Assembly (NCBI GenBank): GCA_017506865.1
Contig: JAFCMP010000146.1
Span: 992,001-1,056,000, forward strand
DNA from: Tribonema minus
Lineage: Eukaryota > Sar > Xanthophyceae > Tribonematales > Tribonemataceae
Reading direction: 5' to 3'
Length of the DNA: 64,000 nt
Under the pieces are notes generated by a model, which saw nothing but the letters and a program-made list of their open reading frames with translations, was not told the DNA's origin and searched no databases. Below, in pieces: positions 54,281-64,000 of this stretch (its first letter is position 1; each line of letters begins with the position of its first letter). The position numbers were made by a program, and so were the translations under genes.

Positions 54281-56032
54281 ACAGTTTTGTGCACATGAAA
54301 ATTGGTGCTATTGTAAGCGTCCCAAGTGCCACTTGAGATGCCTCTGCGCAGAGACTCAGATTATGAGTGCGTTGCTGTCCTTGACTCATGAGATGCTGAC
54401 TTGAATTCAAAAACTGCAGTCATCGGAGAACAGCAACAAGTTGAACTGTTGATGCCTTCACAGACAGCAAGGACAAAATTGATGAATATGCCAGGTGCAG
54501 TTCATGCCCTAAAGGACGAACATCAGCATTCGAGCCGCTAGGTACTACCTCATGGGCCAGCGCTGCGGAGCGCATGCGTCCGACTATGTAAACCAGAATT
54601 CATCCAGGCGTTTCCTGTTTGCCAACTGCAACTGTGCATCTGAATGGGCACGTTTTCACACTCCATGATATTTCCTTCAATTTCGCTCCATCAACCTCGC
54701 TGATGGCAGCTGGCACCGCATGAATGCACCGATTGCTAATTGCACTGCAATGGGTACTTCAAGTTTTCTCATTTATCGAGTTGATCAAAACAAGGCCTGC
54801 TGCGTGATTATATGCAGCATGGATGAGGCCATCTCCGCCGCAACGAAGGCATCAGATCCGCCAGCGATATGCATGTGCAAATTGAAATCATGGCTCGAAT
54901 ACGGATACGGGCACAGTGACATTCCAGCAGTCTGAGACTTCCACGGAACGCCATGACACCTCAAGCCCAGCAGTTGTCATATTTGCGTTGCACAGAGGCC
55001 TCAAGCTAGGCTAGCTGGTGTGCATGCCGCTGTAATGCTTTCATCAACTGTTATAAATGCTCACAGTATCTGAGGTAAAAACCACACACCCCGCGCCGCA
55101 AATCCAGGTTGAACTTCACAGTTTGGCTCCGAGTCAGCTCTCACAGCCTCTTCACCTCCCCTTTCCTTGTCAGCCAAGATGTGCTTTGTAAGTCTTTGCC
55201 CCGCTCAGAGCAGCAAAGCCTCCACATTAGGTGCATGCCATCTGTTCCCCTCCCTGCCCACCCGAGTAACCGCCCACGTGACTTAAATTGGAGTGCATTA
55301 CTGCACCGTTGACGAAATCGTCCTGCTAGGCGGTGTGTATCGTGATGAACCATGAGCTGGCAGCAGGCGTCAAGACGCCTGTTGGCACTCGATCTGGCAT
55401 CACATATAGCCATTGCATTGCAGACCACACTACGAACACGGTGTTCCCTGCTCGGACTTCAAGTTGTACATAAATCTGAAGTTCACTTGCGTGCCTGCCT
55501 GGCGGTGTGTCTGCCATTGATGCTACTGTGCATATGTCAGCGAACTTTCAGCTGCGACGCCACGCAATCTCGTTGCCGCACTGCGTGATCACCGTCGCAA
55601 CTCAAATCGGTGTCGATGTATTTATGCTGTACCGGAACACCCTGTCCGGACACCCTCACCATGCTGTTTTCTGAGGCTGCAGCGCACGAACCGCAATGTC
55701 CTAGGAGCGGATCATGGTCCAATGAGATCTTGGCACTGCTCCTTCATCACCTACTCCAAAGTTCGAAGTCACGGCACTGAAACCGCTCCAAGCCCTTGCG
55801 ATTGACCTTTGAGATCACAGAATTTCCCGGCATGGGCCCGAGGCTTGCACGCAAGGGAGTGGAGCCGCTCTGACGTGTGCGTCGCGGCGAGGAGGGCAGA
55901 ACTGCGCATGCGAGCAGCTTCTCTGCACACCTGTGTCGTAGCTTGGAGGAGAAAATAGGCGGGTGAGTGTATAGCACCACATCAAACGTGTCGATTAAGC
56001 TTATCTGTGTTCTCCTCTGTGCCACGCTCGGC
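54281..56032. other. No supported gene
   Basis: Short overlapping frames only. The right end should include the promoter or upstream exons of the HPt gene. CTTCAA motifs occur near 54758, 55113 and 55458. Confidence 0.35.
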
Positions 56033-56953
56033 ATGCTGCTATGCACGTCGCTGTGCACTGAGCAGGACGTAGCCTCTGCCATCGCTGGTTGCTGGCACTC
56101 CTTTTTGCTTGCAGTCCTTTGCCTTATTGCAACGTACGTACATTTGATTGTTGCAGGTGTATATCGAAAGGCAAAGGCCCTGGCTCGGGCGCCAGGGCCA
56201 AGCAGGGCAGGGGTAATGAGAGTGGCGATGCATCTCCCAAGCCATCGCAAGTGCAGCCCATGGCAGCCACGGATGTATCGGGCAGCGCTGTGCCAGCATC
56301 ACAGCATTTGCCTCAGGCTAATTCAAGTCAAGTCGCCGGCGAACCCCGACGCGGTGACACCCCGCCCGGTTTGAGAGAGGCACAGATATCTCCTGGGTTG
56401 GGAACACCGAAGTCGGTGGACCAGACACCTGCGGGTGCGCCCGGCTCCTCCGAGCACAAGTCCGCGACGGAGGCGGCGGCGGCGGTGGCGGCGCAATCGC
56501 CGCAAGCAGAGGACCGAAGACAAGCGTCCCCCAAGCGATCCCAACGGACGCGCCTGTCTGACACCGCCACCAGCAGCACGTCTCCGAACGGCAGTTCCGA
56601 CACCCCCAACACCGCCTCAGAGGCGTCGCGGCGGCGCCACCAGAGCGGCGGCGCGAAGGACGCAGGTGACTCTCCTAGCGGCGGCGGCGGCGGTGGCAGC
56701 AGCGCATCGCCGCGGAACGGCGAGCGCTCTTCTCGACGGCGGCAGACGAGCTCCGGCCCGACGTCAGCGGCGCGCTCTGCGGAGGACGGCGCGCGGCGGC
56801 CGCAGAGCCCGGCGCCGCAGCAGCAGCAGCACCAAGCGGGCAGCAGCGGCGGCGGCGACGCCAACGGAGGGGGCGGGGCGCGGCGGCAGCACAGCAGCGC
56901 CGCGTCGACGTCGCAGGGGGAAAATGGCGGTGGTGGCAGCAGCAATGGCGGCA

Positions 56954-56991
<38 letters not shown>

Positions 56992-59900
56992 AGCGGAGGC
57001 GGCGGCGGCGGCGGCAGCGGCGGCGGAGGCGGCGGCGGCAGCCCCCTGTCTGCCACAGCGGCGGGGCGTGCGACGATGAAGCGTGGCTCCGCTGCGAAGC
57101 GCAACTCGGGGGGGGCGTCGCCGCAGCCGCTGGTGGTGGTGGACTGGACGATGGCGCTGGAGCAGGTGCGCCATGAATCATTCATGAATCGTTCATGAAG
57201 TGCAACGCACATTTCACCCACTTGCGGTTCGTCAGCAAGTGAGCAGCTGCGTGCTGTGCGCGGATTCAGTCAGCAGAAGTGTGGAGAGAGAGATGCAGTT
57301 GCCAGGGGGTTGGTGTTGTTGGAGTGGGCATACGACTTTGAATCGGATTTCCAATGCATGTGCTGACCGTATTTCATCCAGTGTCAGAAGTATTGAGATG
57401 TGGTACTGGATTATGCAGACTTGTGTGTTGATCCGTGCATTGGCCGTGAAAGGACACCAGCGACGACTGATCATGCATCGCAGCAGCAGCTGCTGCGGCA
57501 GTGATGGTTGTTGTGGGCTGGAAAGCGGCGCTTGACCCAGCAGGTGATGCCGATAGGGACCAGCGACCTTGAAGACCTTGACTTTTGCAGTGCCCATGGC
57601 GCTGAGCTAGGGCGACTTGCAAACGTGCTGCAAGAACGGTATTGAAGAAAGGGCCTTTGGTGCTATGAGGCTGTGCAGCTGGCGGAGGCGCCGCTCAACC
57701 TTTGTAACGTCAATGCCCCCAAGTCACGAGGGCAGGCCGCTTTGCAAGGCCTGAGATGACAGGCGTCACTTCACGCGCAGCGACAAGGCGCCCCACTGCT
57801 GAGCACTGTGCTGCTGCACGTCCACGCCGCCGCTGCCGCCGTTGCGCAGCCAACGCAATGGAGCGGGCGCGCGCCGCATGCCCCCCCCCCCCCCCTTTCA
57901 CTCATTGCGATCATGCGCAGTAGGTGATTCAGTGATGCGCCAACATCCAGTTCTTGTTCACAGAGCCTCATTGTCAACTCCACAAGCGCGTTCTGCTCCG
58001 TCTGAAGCGCAGCTTGAGACACGGTCGTGGCGCGCGCGTTGGGCACTGTTGCGGCCTAGGGTTAGTGACAGGGATAACCCTAACCCTAAGCCGTCAGCCA
58101 CATACACCTGCGCTGGTGCCCAGTGACGGGGGCTTGACGCCGCAACAGCCACCGCAGCCGCCTCCAGTGTCGCACCCCCCCTGTATGGCACGCTGCGCAA
58201 CTTTAGAGCAGCCGCTGCCGGCGCTGCCATGCATTGCTGAAGAGAGAGCTCACGTGCGCTGCCGCAGCCTGAGCAGCGCTGCGTGCTGCCGCAGCCGCAG
58301 CGCTTGCGACGGAGCGTGAGGCGCTTCGACGTCATTTGCTGCAACGCCGCGCCCGACATTGCGCAAGCATTCTCTGGACTCTGGAGGGCTGCCGCTGTTG
58401 AGGGTTAGGGCTAGCATCAAGACGCCTGGCTCTGATGAGAATGTCGGAAGTTGCGCTGGGGGGGGGGGAGGGGGGAGGGGGGGCTAGACCGACAGTACAT
58501 CCTCTCCAGCCACCAGTCGAAGGGATGTGTTTGAGGGACACATGTTGTTTTCCAAGCACACATGGGCTGTCCATACACAGCGTGTTCCCGTGAGCGAGGG
58601 AGCACTTGTCAGCAATGCGACCACTCAGGCACCATTCTTACACTGGGGTAGGTCAGCGTTAGGGTTACGTTTAGGGTTAGGGTCAGGTGAAAACCCATGA
58701 AGATTTGAAACCGCTCATGAGGCGCCATGATACGCCGCCACGTGTGCTTATCTCTCGTTGGCGCTGCCGCCGCTGCTGCTGCTGCCGCCGCTGCGCCCCG
58801 CCAGTGCGGGGGGGACGAGGAGTTCCTGAAGGAGCTGCTGGTGGACTTGTGGACAGAGTCGTCGAGTCACTTGGAGGAGCTGCAGAGCACTGTCCCAGCA
58901 AGAAACATCACGGTGAGTCACAACGCTGTGCGCGGGCCTACACGGGTGCGGTAGCAGCAGGTGCATTCGGCCAGTGATGTGCTAAGAAAGAGTGAATGTG
59001 TTGTGGTCTGTGTACAGGCAAGTGTAACTGCCGTACCCGTCAAGGGCGCAAACGGCAATGAGCAATAATTGCCGTATGCTACAACAGCATTGACGCGGGT
59101 GTGGTAGATGCATTACAAACCTTGAAGTACAGTTTCTGTTGTTGTAGTTTTTGCACTTGCCACTACTAGTAGATCAATCGGCTGACATCTGTGCAAGTTG
59201 TGCAGCCTACCTACTCGGATGTGAAGTGATTGTGCATCAGTGAACGTCTGTCATTTGCAAGTAGGCTTTCGCACTTCTGTACCAGTGGACTTCAACTCTT
59301 GCATTAACTTCAACTCTCATCTCCTGCACCCCCCTTTTTCTGGTCGCTGCAGGAAACGCGGAACATAGCACACACGATGAAGGGCGCGGCGGGCAACCTC
59401 ATGTGCTTTGCGTTGCATCACGCCTGCCTCACGCTGGAGAAAACAGCGCACGAGGGCACATCAAGTGAGTGACTCAGTCAGCTCGTGAGTGAGTGAGTGG
59501 CTGGGTGAGTGATTGACTTTGCGTTGCATCACTCCTGCCTCACGCTGGAGAAAACAGCGCACGAGGGCACATCAAGTCAGTGACTCAGTCAGCTCGTGAG
59601 TGAGTGAGTGACTGGGTGAGTGATTGACTTTGCGTCGCATCACTCCTGCCTCACGCTGGAGAAAACAGCGCACGAGGGCACATCAAGTTAGTGACTCAGT
59701 CAGCTCGTGAGTGAGTGAGTGACTGGGTGAGTGATTGACTTTGCGTCGCATCACGCCTGCCTCACGCTGGAGAAAACAGCGCATGAGGGCACATCAAGTG
59801 AGTGACTCAGTCAGTGAGCGAGTGAGTGACTGCCTGGCAAACACACAGTGAGCGAGTGAGTGAGTGACTGGCAAACACACAGCACGAGGGCACATTGAGT

Positions 59901-60636
59901 GAGTGACACCGTCCGCCGCAGTCAATTTTACAGTGCTGAAAGTACTTCCCAGAGTCTGTTTGATGGCTGCAGAAATGCCTTCGGCGCGCTGTCACTTGCG
60001 CCTTGGAATGTGGGCATGGGTGTAGCCGTGTCAGATGATAGGGTACGTAGTAGTGTGGGGAAGTCGTGATGTCCAAGTGCTTCATTGCCCTGCCCGCAAA
60101 CAGACTCCAATTGAATGTACAAGAAACTTGGGCCGCTTGGTGTCATGCCTTGCCAAGGGTGAGCATGTTGTCGCCGTAGCATTTGCATTTAGGGTTAGGG
60201 CTAGGGGTTAGGATTAGAGTTAGGGCTAGGTCAGGGTTAGCCATCTAGAACTGACCCTCAGCATCAAGCTTCATTCAGCTGCGCTGCTGCTGCAGCCCCG
60301 TGCATGCAGAGCCTCCCCATAGTGAGAACCCCCATGTAAAGTTTACTGCACTCCGAAGCATACGGCATTGCTCGTTCATGGCTGCTGTGTCAGCAAGTTC
60401 ACGATGCCAACGCACCCCCCATCCACGCTTTGACGCACTTTACACTGCAAAACGCGCAGTGAAATGCGCCTTCGTCATTCATCAGCGGCCTGACAACGTT
60501 TCCTGTGGTCCCCGCCCCCCCGCGCGCAGCGATCCCTACGGAGCAGCTCTTTGAGGCCATGAAGGACGCGCTCGTCGTCATTCAGGGGGAGATGGCGCGC
60601 TTCGAGGAGTACCTGCACAAGCGTGCGCTCATCTGA
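56033..60636 (+). CDS. Histidine-phosphotransfer (HPt) protein with disordered N-terminus
   Basis: Exons 56033-56133, 56157-57165, 58805-58912, 59353-59464 and 60530-60636 join in phase to 478 codons plus stop. A hydrophobic helix (CWHSFLLAVLCLIATC) precedes about 330 residues rich in Ser, Pro, Arg, Gln and Gly, including a poly-Gly run coded by GGC repeats. The HPt domain follows: VVVDWTMALEQ|CGGDEEFLKELLVDLW, then ETRNIAHTMKGAAGNLMCFA with the phosphoacceptor His in the H-x-x-K-G motif, LEKTAHEG, and a last helix EQLFEAMKDALVVIQGEMAR. HPt domains relay phosphate between a receiver domain and a response regulator in multistep two-component signalling. The intron at 56134-56156 would be only 23 bases, so the true 5' structure may differ. 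Exons 2 to 5 are well supported. Confidence 0.75.
58073..58687. repeat. Three telomere-like tracts in intron 2 of the HPt gene
   Basis: ATAACCCTAACCCTAAG at 58073-58090 (C-rich strand), AGGGTTAGGGCTAG at 58401-58413 and GTTAGGGTTACGTTTAGGG plus TTAGGGTCAGG at 58655-58687. They are short, imperfect TTAGGG repeats in both orientations. Confidence 0.7.
59406..59800 (+). repeat. 111-bp tandem repeat: HPt exon 3' half plus donor, 4 copies
   Basis: Copy 1 is the real exon end (CTTTGCGTTGCATCACGCCT through GGCACATCAA) with its GTGAGT donor and adjoining GTGAGTGAGTG-rich intron. Copies start at 59517, 59628 and 59739, each exactly 111 bases apart. The donor is GTCAGT, GTTAGT and GTGAGT in copies 2, 3 and 4. 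Shorter GAGTGAGTGACTG fragments continue to about 59905. Confidence 0.9.
60190..60240 (+). repeat. Telomere-like tract in the last intron of the HPt gene
   Basis: TTAGGGTTAGGGCTAGGGG followed by TTAGGATTAGAGTTAGGGC and TCAGGGTTAG: about eight degenerate TTAGGG-type units. Confidence 0.75.
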
Positions 60637-62841
60637 GGCTCTCATCTGAGGCGCTCATCTGAGGCGCGCACGCGCGCGCGCGCCGTCAGGGAGCGAGGGC
60701 GCGCTTTCAGGAGCCTGCACTGTCGCACCTGCACGCGCGGCAGTGCTCATCCGATGCGACAGCGCTCGACCGCCCCCTCCCCCCCCTCCTCCCCCCGCGC
60801 CCCCCCCCCCGCCGCTCCCTACCCCCACACACACACCCACCCCACCTTGGGTGCACCCGCTCTGCCACCATTCCCCGCCCCTGCCCCTCACAGCATCAGT
60901 GCTCACAGCATGGATGTCACACGGCGCGCACTTGCACTGTGACACGCTCACACACCATTGCAGCAGCCAACGCGCTGCTGTTTGTCATTCGGGGCGCCTA
61001 TGAGCGGAGGCGGCGGCGGCGGCGGCACGGACTGCACGGCTGCTGCAGCGGTGGCGGCGGCGGCGGTGGCGGCAGCGCGGCACTGCCGCCGCCGCCGCGT
61101 CGGTTGTGCGCTGTCGCAGCTGCTTGCAGCGCTGCGCCAGCGGCGGCAGAGGCGGTGGCGTCCATTTATCCAGCAGCAGTGTTTGCGTTGGAAGCGGGCG
61201 GCGCTGCATGCGCTGCCGCGGCGGCAGCGGCAGCGGCGGCGGCGGCGGCAGCGCTGTCATGTGCAGCAGCAGCAGCACATGCAGCAATGACGGCGGCCTT
61301 TGTCCTACCCTGCTCCACTTGTTACTTGCCATTTAGACGGGCGCGAAGGAGGGGGGAGGGGGGGGGCGGGCGCCATACCTGCTAGAGAGGAAGCGCGCAC
61401 GTCTCTTGAGGAGCGTCCCACGCTATCCACCGCCGCCTTTTTTGAATGCTACATTGCAGCAGCAGCATCATATTCGCCCAGCGCATCTTGTGGCGCCATC
61501 TTTGTTTTTTCGACGATATAGCATTGCTGTCTCAGCCTGTCTGTGTTGCATTCCTGGATGCAACGTCCAGTCACACGAGCGCTGGCTGCTCTGACGCCAG
61601 GTGTTGGCGGTTTCAGCCGCAGATTGGGGCCACTAGTAATCAGCAGGGCACAGCTACTGTAGCTGGAGTTGCTGAACTCCCTATGATGTGTCAATATGCA
61701 GAGGTCTAGATTATGTGTCAACAGACGGGCAGTTGCAGAGCTTGCGCTTCCCCATACGACACTGAGGAGGCCCTGATATAACAGGTCAAGTGGTGGCATG
61801 CGCAAACGCAACGCGGTGCTTAGATGCATGCATCTACGGTGCGCTTGAAAGTCAGCATGCGTCTGTGCTCTGCATCACGTCCCATGAGCCAATGTGTGTG
61901 TGTACACATTCATGCCCTCTAGGGAAATGTAGTGTTTCGGCCTGTTGTGTTGGCTCTGATTTCTCATTTCTGTGCATGGAAAAATGGGGCCCAAAGCCGA
62001 GTGCTCTGCCCCCGACAATCATCACATACTGGTACACAACCAGTTCATGCAGGCGCAACAACAAAAGGCACCTCAAAGTGGCAGTGGCCCCTGCCCTGAC
62101 GCGAGAAACACATTTCTACAGAAAGACTGGCTTGTAAAAAGGCCCCATGAAAGCGCATGATCGCAAGTTCAGCAATTGCACACTGTGTGTCAGCAATTGA
62201 GCTCTGTCAAAGACTATACTTTTTTGAAGTAACAAAAACCAGTTTGCTTCAATTTCACATCACAGCAGTAATTCACAAGGCCACACACACAAGGCAAGCA
62301 GCATAGTTGACAAGCGCAGCAGCGGCATTGAGACACCAGAGCACGAGCTCATTGATGCGTGTGCTTGAAGTTCCGATGATTAATGCGGGCAGTCAGCAAC
62401 AGGAGGGGGAAAGACTCGGCCATGACGAACGCAACTAGCAAGGGAGCCATAATCATGAGCCGCACACTCAGGCTCAGGCTGCTGACCACAGCTGCACAGA
62501 GACAACATGGTGCCCTCTTTGTGCGTCATGTCAGCTGCCTTTGTTCGCAATGTCAGCTGCTGCCTTCTCGCAGGCCCGTCCAAGGGGGGGGGCTACCCCC
62601 CTCAATTCCTCAAGTGACCCCCCCCGTTCCACCCGGCACGGGGGGGCACTGCAGCTGACCCTCAACTTGCAAGCTGAACAGAGGGGGGTGTGGGGGGGGG
62701 CTGGCAGGGGCCAATCATCACTGTCGACAGAGAGCAACGCGCCGCAGGGTAGAGAGGACAGCGTCAGTGCGTGCTTACTAAGCTGTGCTCGGAGGAAGGT
62801 GCGCTGAGAACGGTCCCAGGACTGTTACTCAGGAACGTGCC
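60637..62841. other. Low-complexity region without a supported gene
   Basis: It starts with three imperfect copies of TCTGAGGC(GC)TCA and a CG-rich run at the HPt stop, then C-runs at 60775-60812. At 60990-61290 GGC/GCA repeats leave several frames open on both strands (poly-Ala, poly-Arg or poly-Gly); I do not call a gene from that. Long G-runs occur at 61355 and 62585-62700. Confidence 0.4.
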
Positions 62842-63468
62842 TCACAGCTCCTGCTCTTCCTCCTCCTCCTCTTCGTCCCAATATTCATCGTCTGCTGGCT
62901 CGTAATCTTCATGTCCTTCAAAGTCCTCAAAGTCCTCAGAGTCCTCGTCGACAGGGTCGTCCCACTCTTCCTGTGTTTCCGTGTGTGGGTTTCGGGCGTC
63001 AACAGCTGTGCTCCGAATCTAAACACTCTCAACGAAAAGGCTATTAAAACAACCTGCGCTGTAACACTGGCGTTAGCTTGGTGCTGACGTCTCGCAAATC
63101 TGTGCTTGCGATTCAGTTGCGCTCTGTAATGAATCTGAATTCTGCTGCAGAATTCAGCTTGCGATTCAGCTGCACTCTGTAATGAATCTGAACATGAGCA
63201 GTGCTGCTGCTATGATTATGAAAGCAAAAGTCTGCCCTACGGCGCTTTCGTTACTCGGTGGAAACAGCGCGCGTGCGTGCAGGCGAACACGAATCGCAGA
63301 AAGCAGCAGCACAAGCCACAAATGTGCAGTGCGACTCGGTGACTCGTAATGTGACCCAGAGAGTGACTCGCAGTGACTCACCCTGCGCAGTGGCCGCCCC
63401 TGCGGGTCAAATCTCTCCCATGGCACCGACTTGCTGACGCCCTTGCGCATCCACAACGTGGCAATCCA
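62842..63468 (-). CDS. Last two exons of a gene with a very acidic tail; possibly prolyl 4-hydroxylase-like
   Basis: Exon 63468-63382 (acceptor GGATGCAG, donor GTGAGT, phase 0/0) encodes WIATLWMRKGVSKSVPWERF and DPQGRPLRR. It joins exon 63018-62842 (acceptor GTGTTTAG), encoding IRSTAVDARNPHTETQEEWD and then an almost purely acidic stretch (EDSEDFEDFEGHEDYE, DDEYWDEEEEEEEQEL) to TGA. The WIATLWMR end strand resembles the C-terminus of prolyl 4-hydroxylase domains (GxKWxATxW), which hydroxylate proline using iron and 2-oxoglutarate; the catalytic exons would lie upstream, beyond 63,500 or outside the window, so this is only a suggestion. The acidic tail is unusual for that family. Confidence 0.5.
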
Positions 63469-64000
63469 CTGCATCCAAACAAGCGCAACAGCCAGGTGCA
63501 GATGTTGGCGACATCAGCAACAGGTTGTGGACGATCAATTTACATCCACTCTGCCTCAAAGATACGCGCTGGCTACTGGGCAGGGCAGTGCCGCGTGGCG
63601 GCGGGGGGGGGGGGGGTCTTTGTTCAGAGTCTGCCATGGCAGATCGACAACAGCAATAATTAGCGCGATGGACAGGTGGAAATGTGGCTAACGGTAAGCA
63701 CTGTGCGTTGTGCAAAACACTTCTTGAGAGTGTCAGCGTCAGCTGGCTAGAAGACTACCATGACTGTAGGGCAGGGGCTATAGACAAGCGCCGGGGGTGG
63801 GGGGGGGGGGGGTATTGACCGTTAAGCCGCCAGCCAGAGCCTCAAGTACTGTTTACGTCCGTTGCCTCCTGTTCAGCGCAATGACAGAGACAAGAAGATG
63901 TCATCACCGGTGAGCACACTAACAGGTGGCATGCCAGCTGCCGCGAAGCAACGCACTATGTGTGACGCAAACCGACATGACATGTGCGTATGACTAATGC
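63469..64000. other. Window edge, no resolved gene
   Basis: Upstream exons of the minus-strand gene are expected here or beyond the edge, but none could be identified. G-runs at 63602-63617 and 63797-63812. A short plus-strand candidate exon (63878-63910, TTCAG acceptor, GTGAGC donor) is too short to call. Confidence 0.3.

Noticed and set aside
56328..57221. 297-codon minus-strand frame rich in Pro and Arg
   Set aside because: It is antisense to the Ser/Pro/Gly-rich exon of the HPt gene, whose plus frame splices in phase into the HPt domain.
60939..61385. Poly-Ala/poly-Arg frame on the plus strand
   Set aside because: It is composed of GGC/GCA repeats open in several frames on both strands, with no start context or domain.

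Overview
The window is nuclear DNA from a eukaryotic microbe. It is GC-rich, with GT-AG introns of roughly 20 bases to 2 kb, Ala/Gly/Ser-rich low-complexity exons and many homopolymer G/C tracts. I recognise no rRNA, tRNA, CRISPR, plasmid or transposase/reverse-transcriptase gene. Several genes suggest a flagellated protist, most likely an alga: an LRRIQ1-like leucine-rich-repeat/IQ protein (a family associated with cilia-bearing organisms), a histidine-phosphotransfer (HPt) protein, a rolling-stone-like membrane protein and a local expansion of organelle-type pentatricopeptide-repeat (PPR) proteins. Degenerate TTAGGG-like tracts lie inside introns, which hints at a TTAGGG-type telomere. I cannot name the lineage.

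Layout. 0.8-4.6 kb: rolling-stone-like multi-pass membrane gene (-). 5.5-7.4 kb: PPR gene A (-), divergent from a four-exon small membrane-protein gene (+, 7.5-10.2 kb). 13.5-19.3 kb: PPR copies B (internally deleted) and C (nonsense plus frameshift), each flanked by a divergent coiled-coil gene copy; the 3' end of a convergent gene X lies between them. 22.6-33.2 kb: a large LRR-IQ gene (-) assembled from at least nine exons. 33.7-36.6 kb: intact PPR gene D (-), a broken coiled-coil copy and an N-terminal PPR relic H. 37.4-39.7 kb: a minus-strand gene carrying an exact-length 819-bp tandem duplication. 40.0-40.8 kb: an unknown plus-strand gene with a telomere-like tract in an intron. 41.0-42.2 kb: TPR-like gene (-). 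43-50 kb: PPR copies G (decayed), E (nonsense plus frameshift), F (PPR body intact) and relic I, all on +. 50.3-54.3 kb: partly resolved plus-strand exons. 56.0-60.6 kb: HPt gene (+), in which half of one exon is amplified as a 111-bp repeat in the next intron. 62.8-63.5 kb: last two exons of a minus-strand gene with a very acidic C-terminus.

How it fits together. The dominant theme is birth and death of a PPR family. A module made of a coiled-coil gene, a divergent promoter, a PPR gene with a degenerate Smr-like C-terminus and the 3' end of a convergent gene has been copied several times, and most copies are now damaged. A and D look intact; F is intact over the repeats; B, C, E, G, H and I are pseudogenes or relics. 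A second theme is exon-scale tandem duplication inside single-copy genes: rolling-stone exon 3, an IQ exon, the 819-bp unit and the HPt exon. All exon joins were inferred by eye from splice consensus and phase, and need transcript support.
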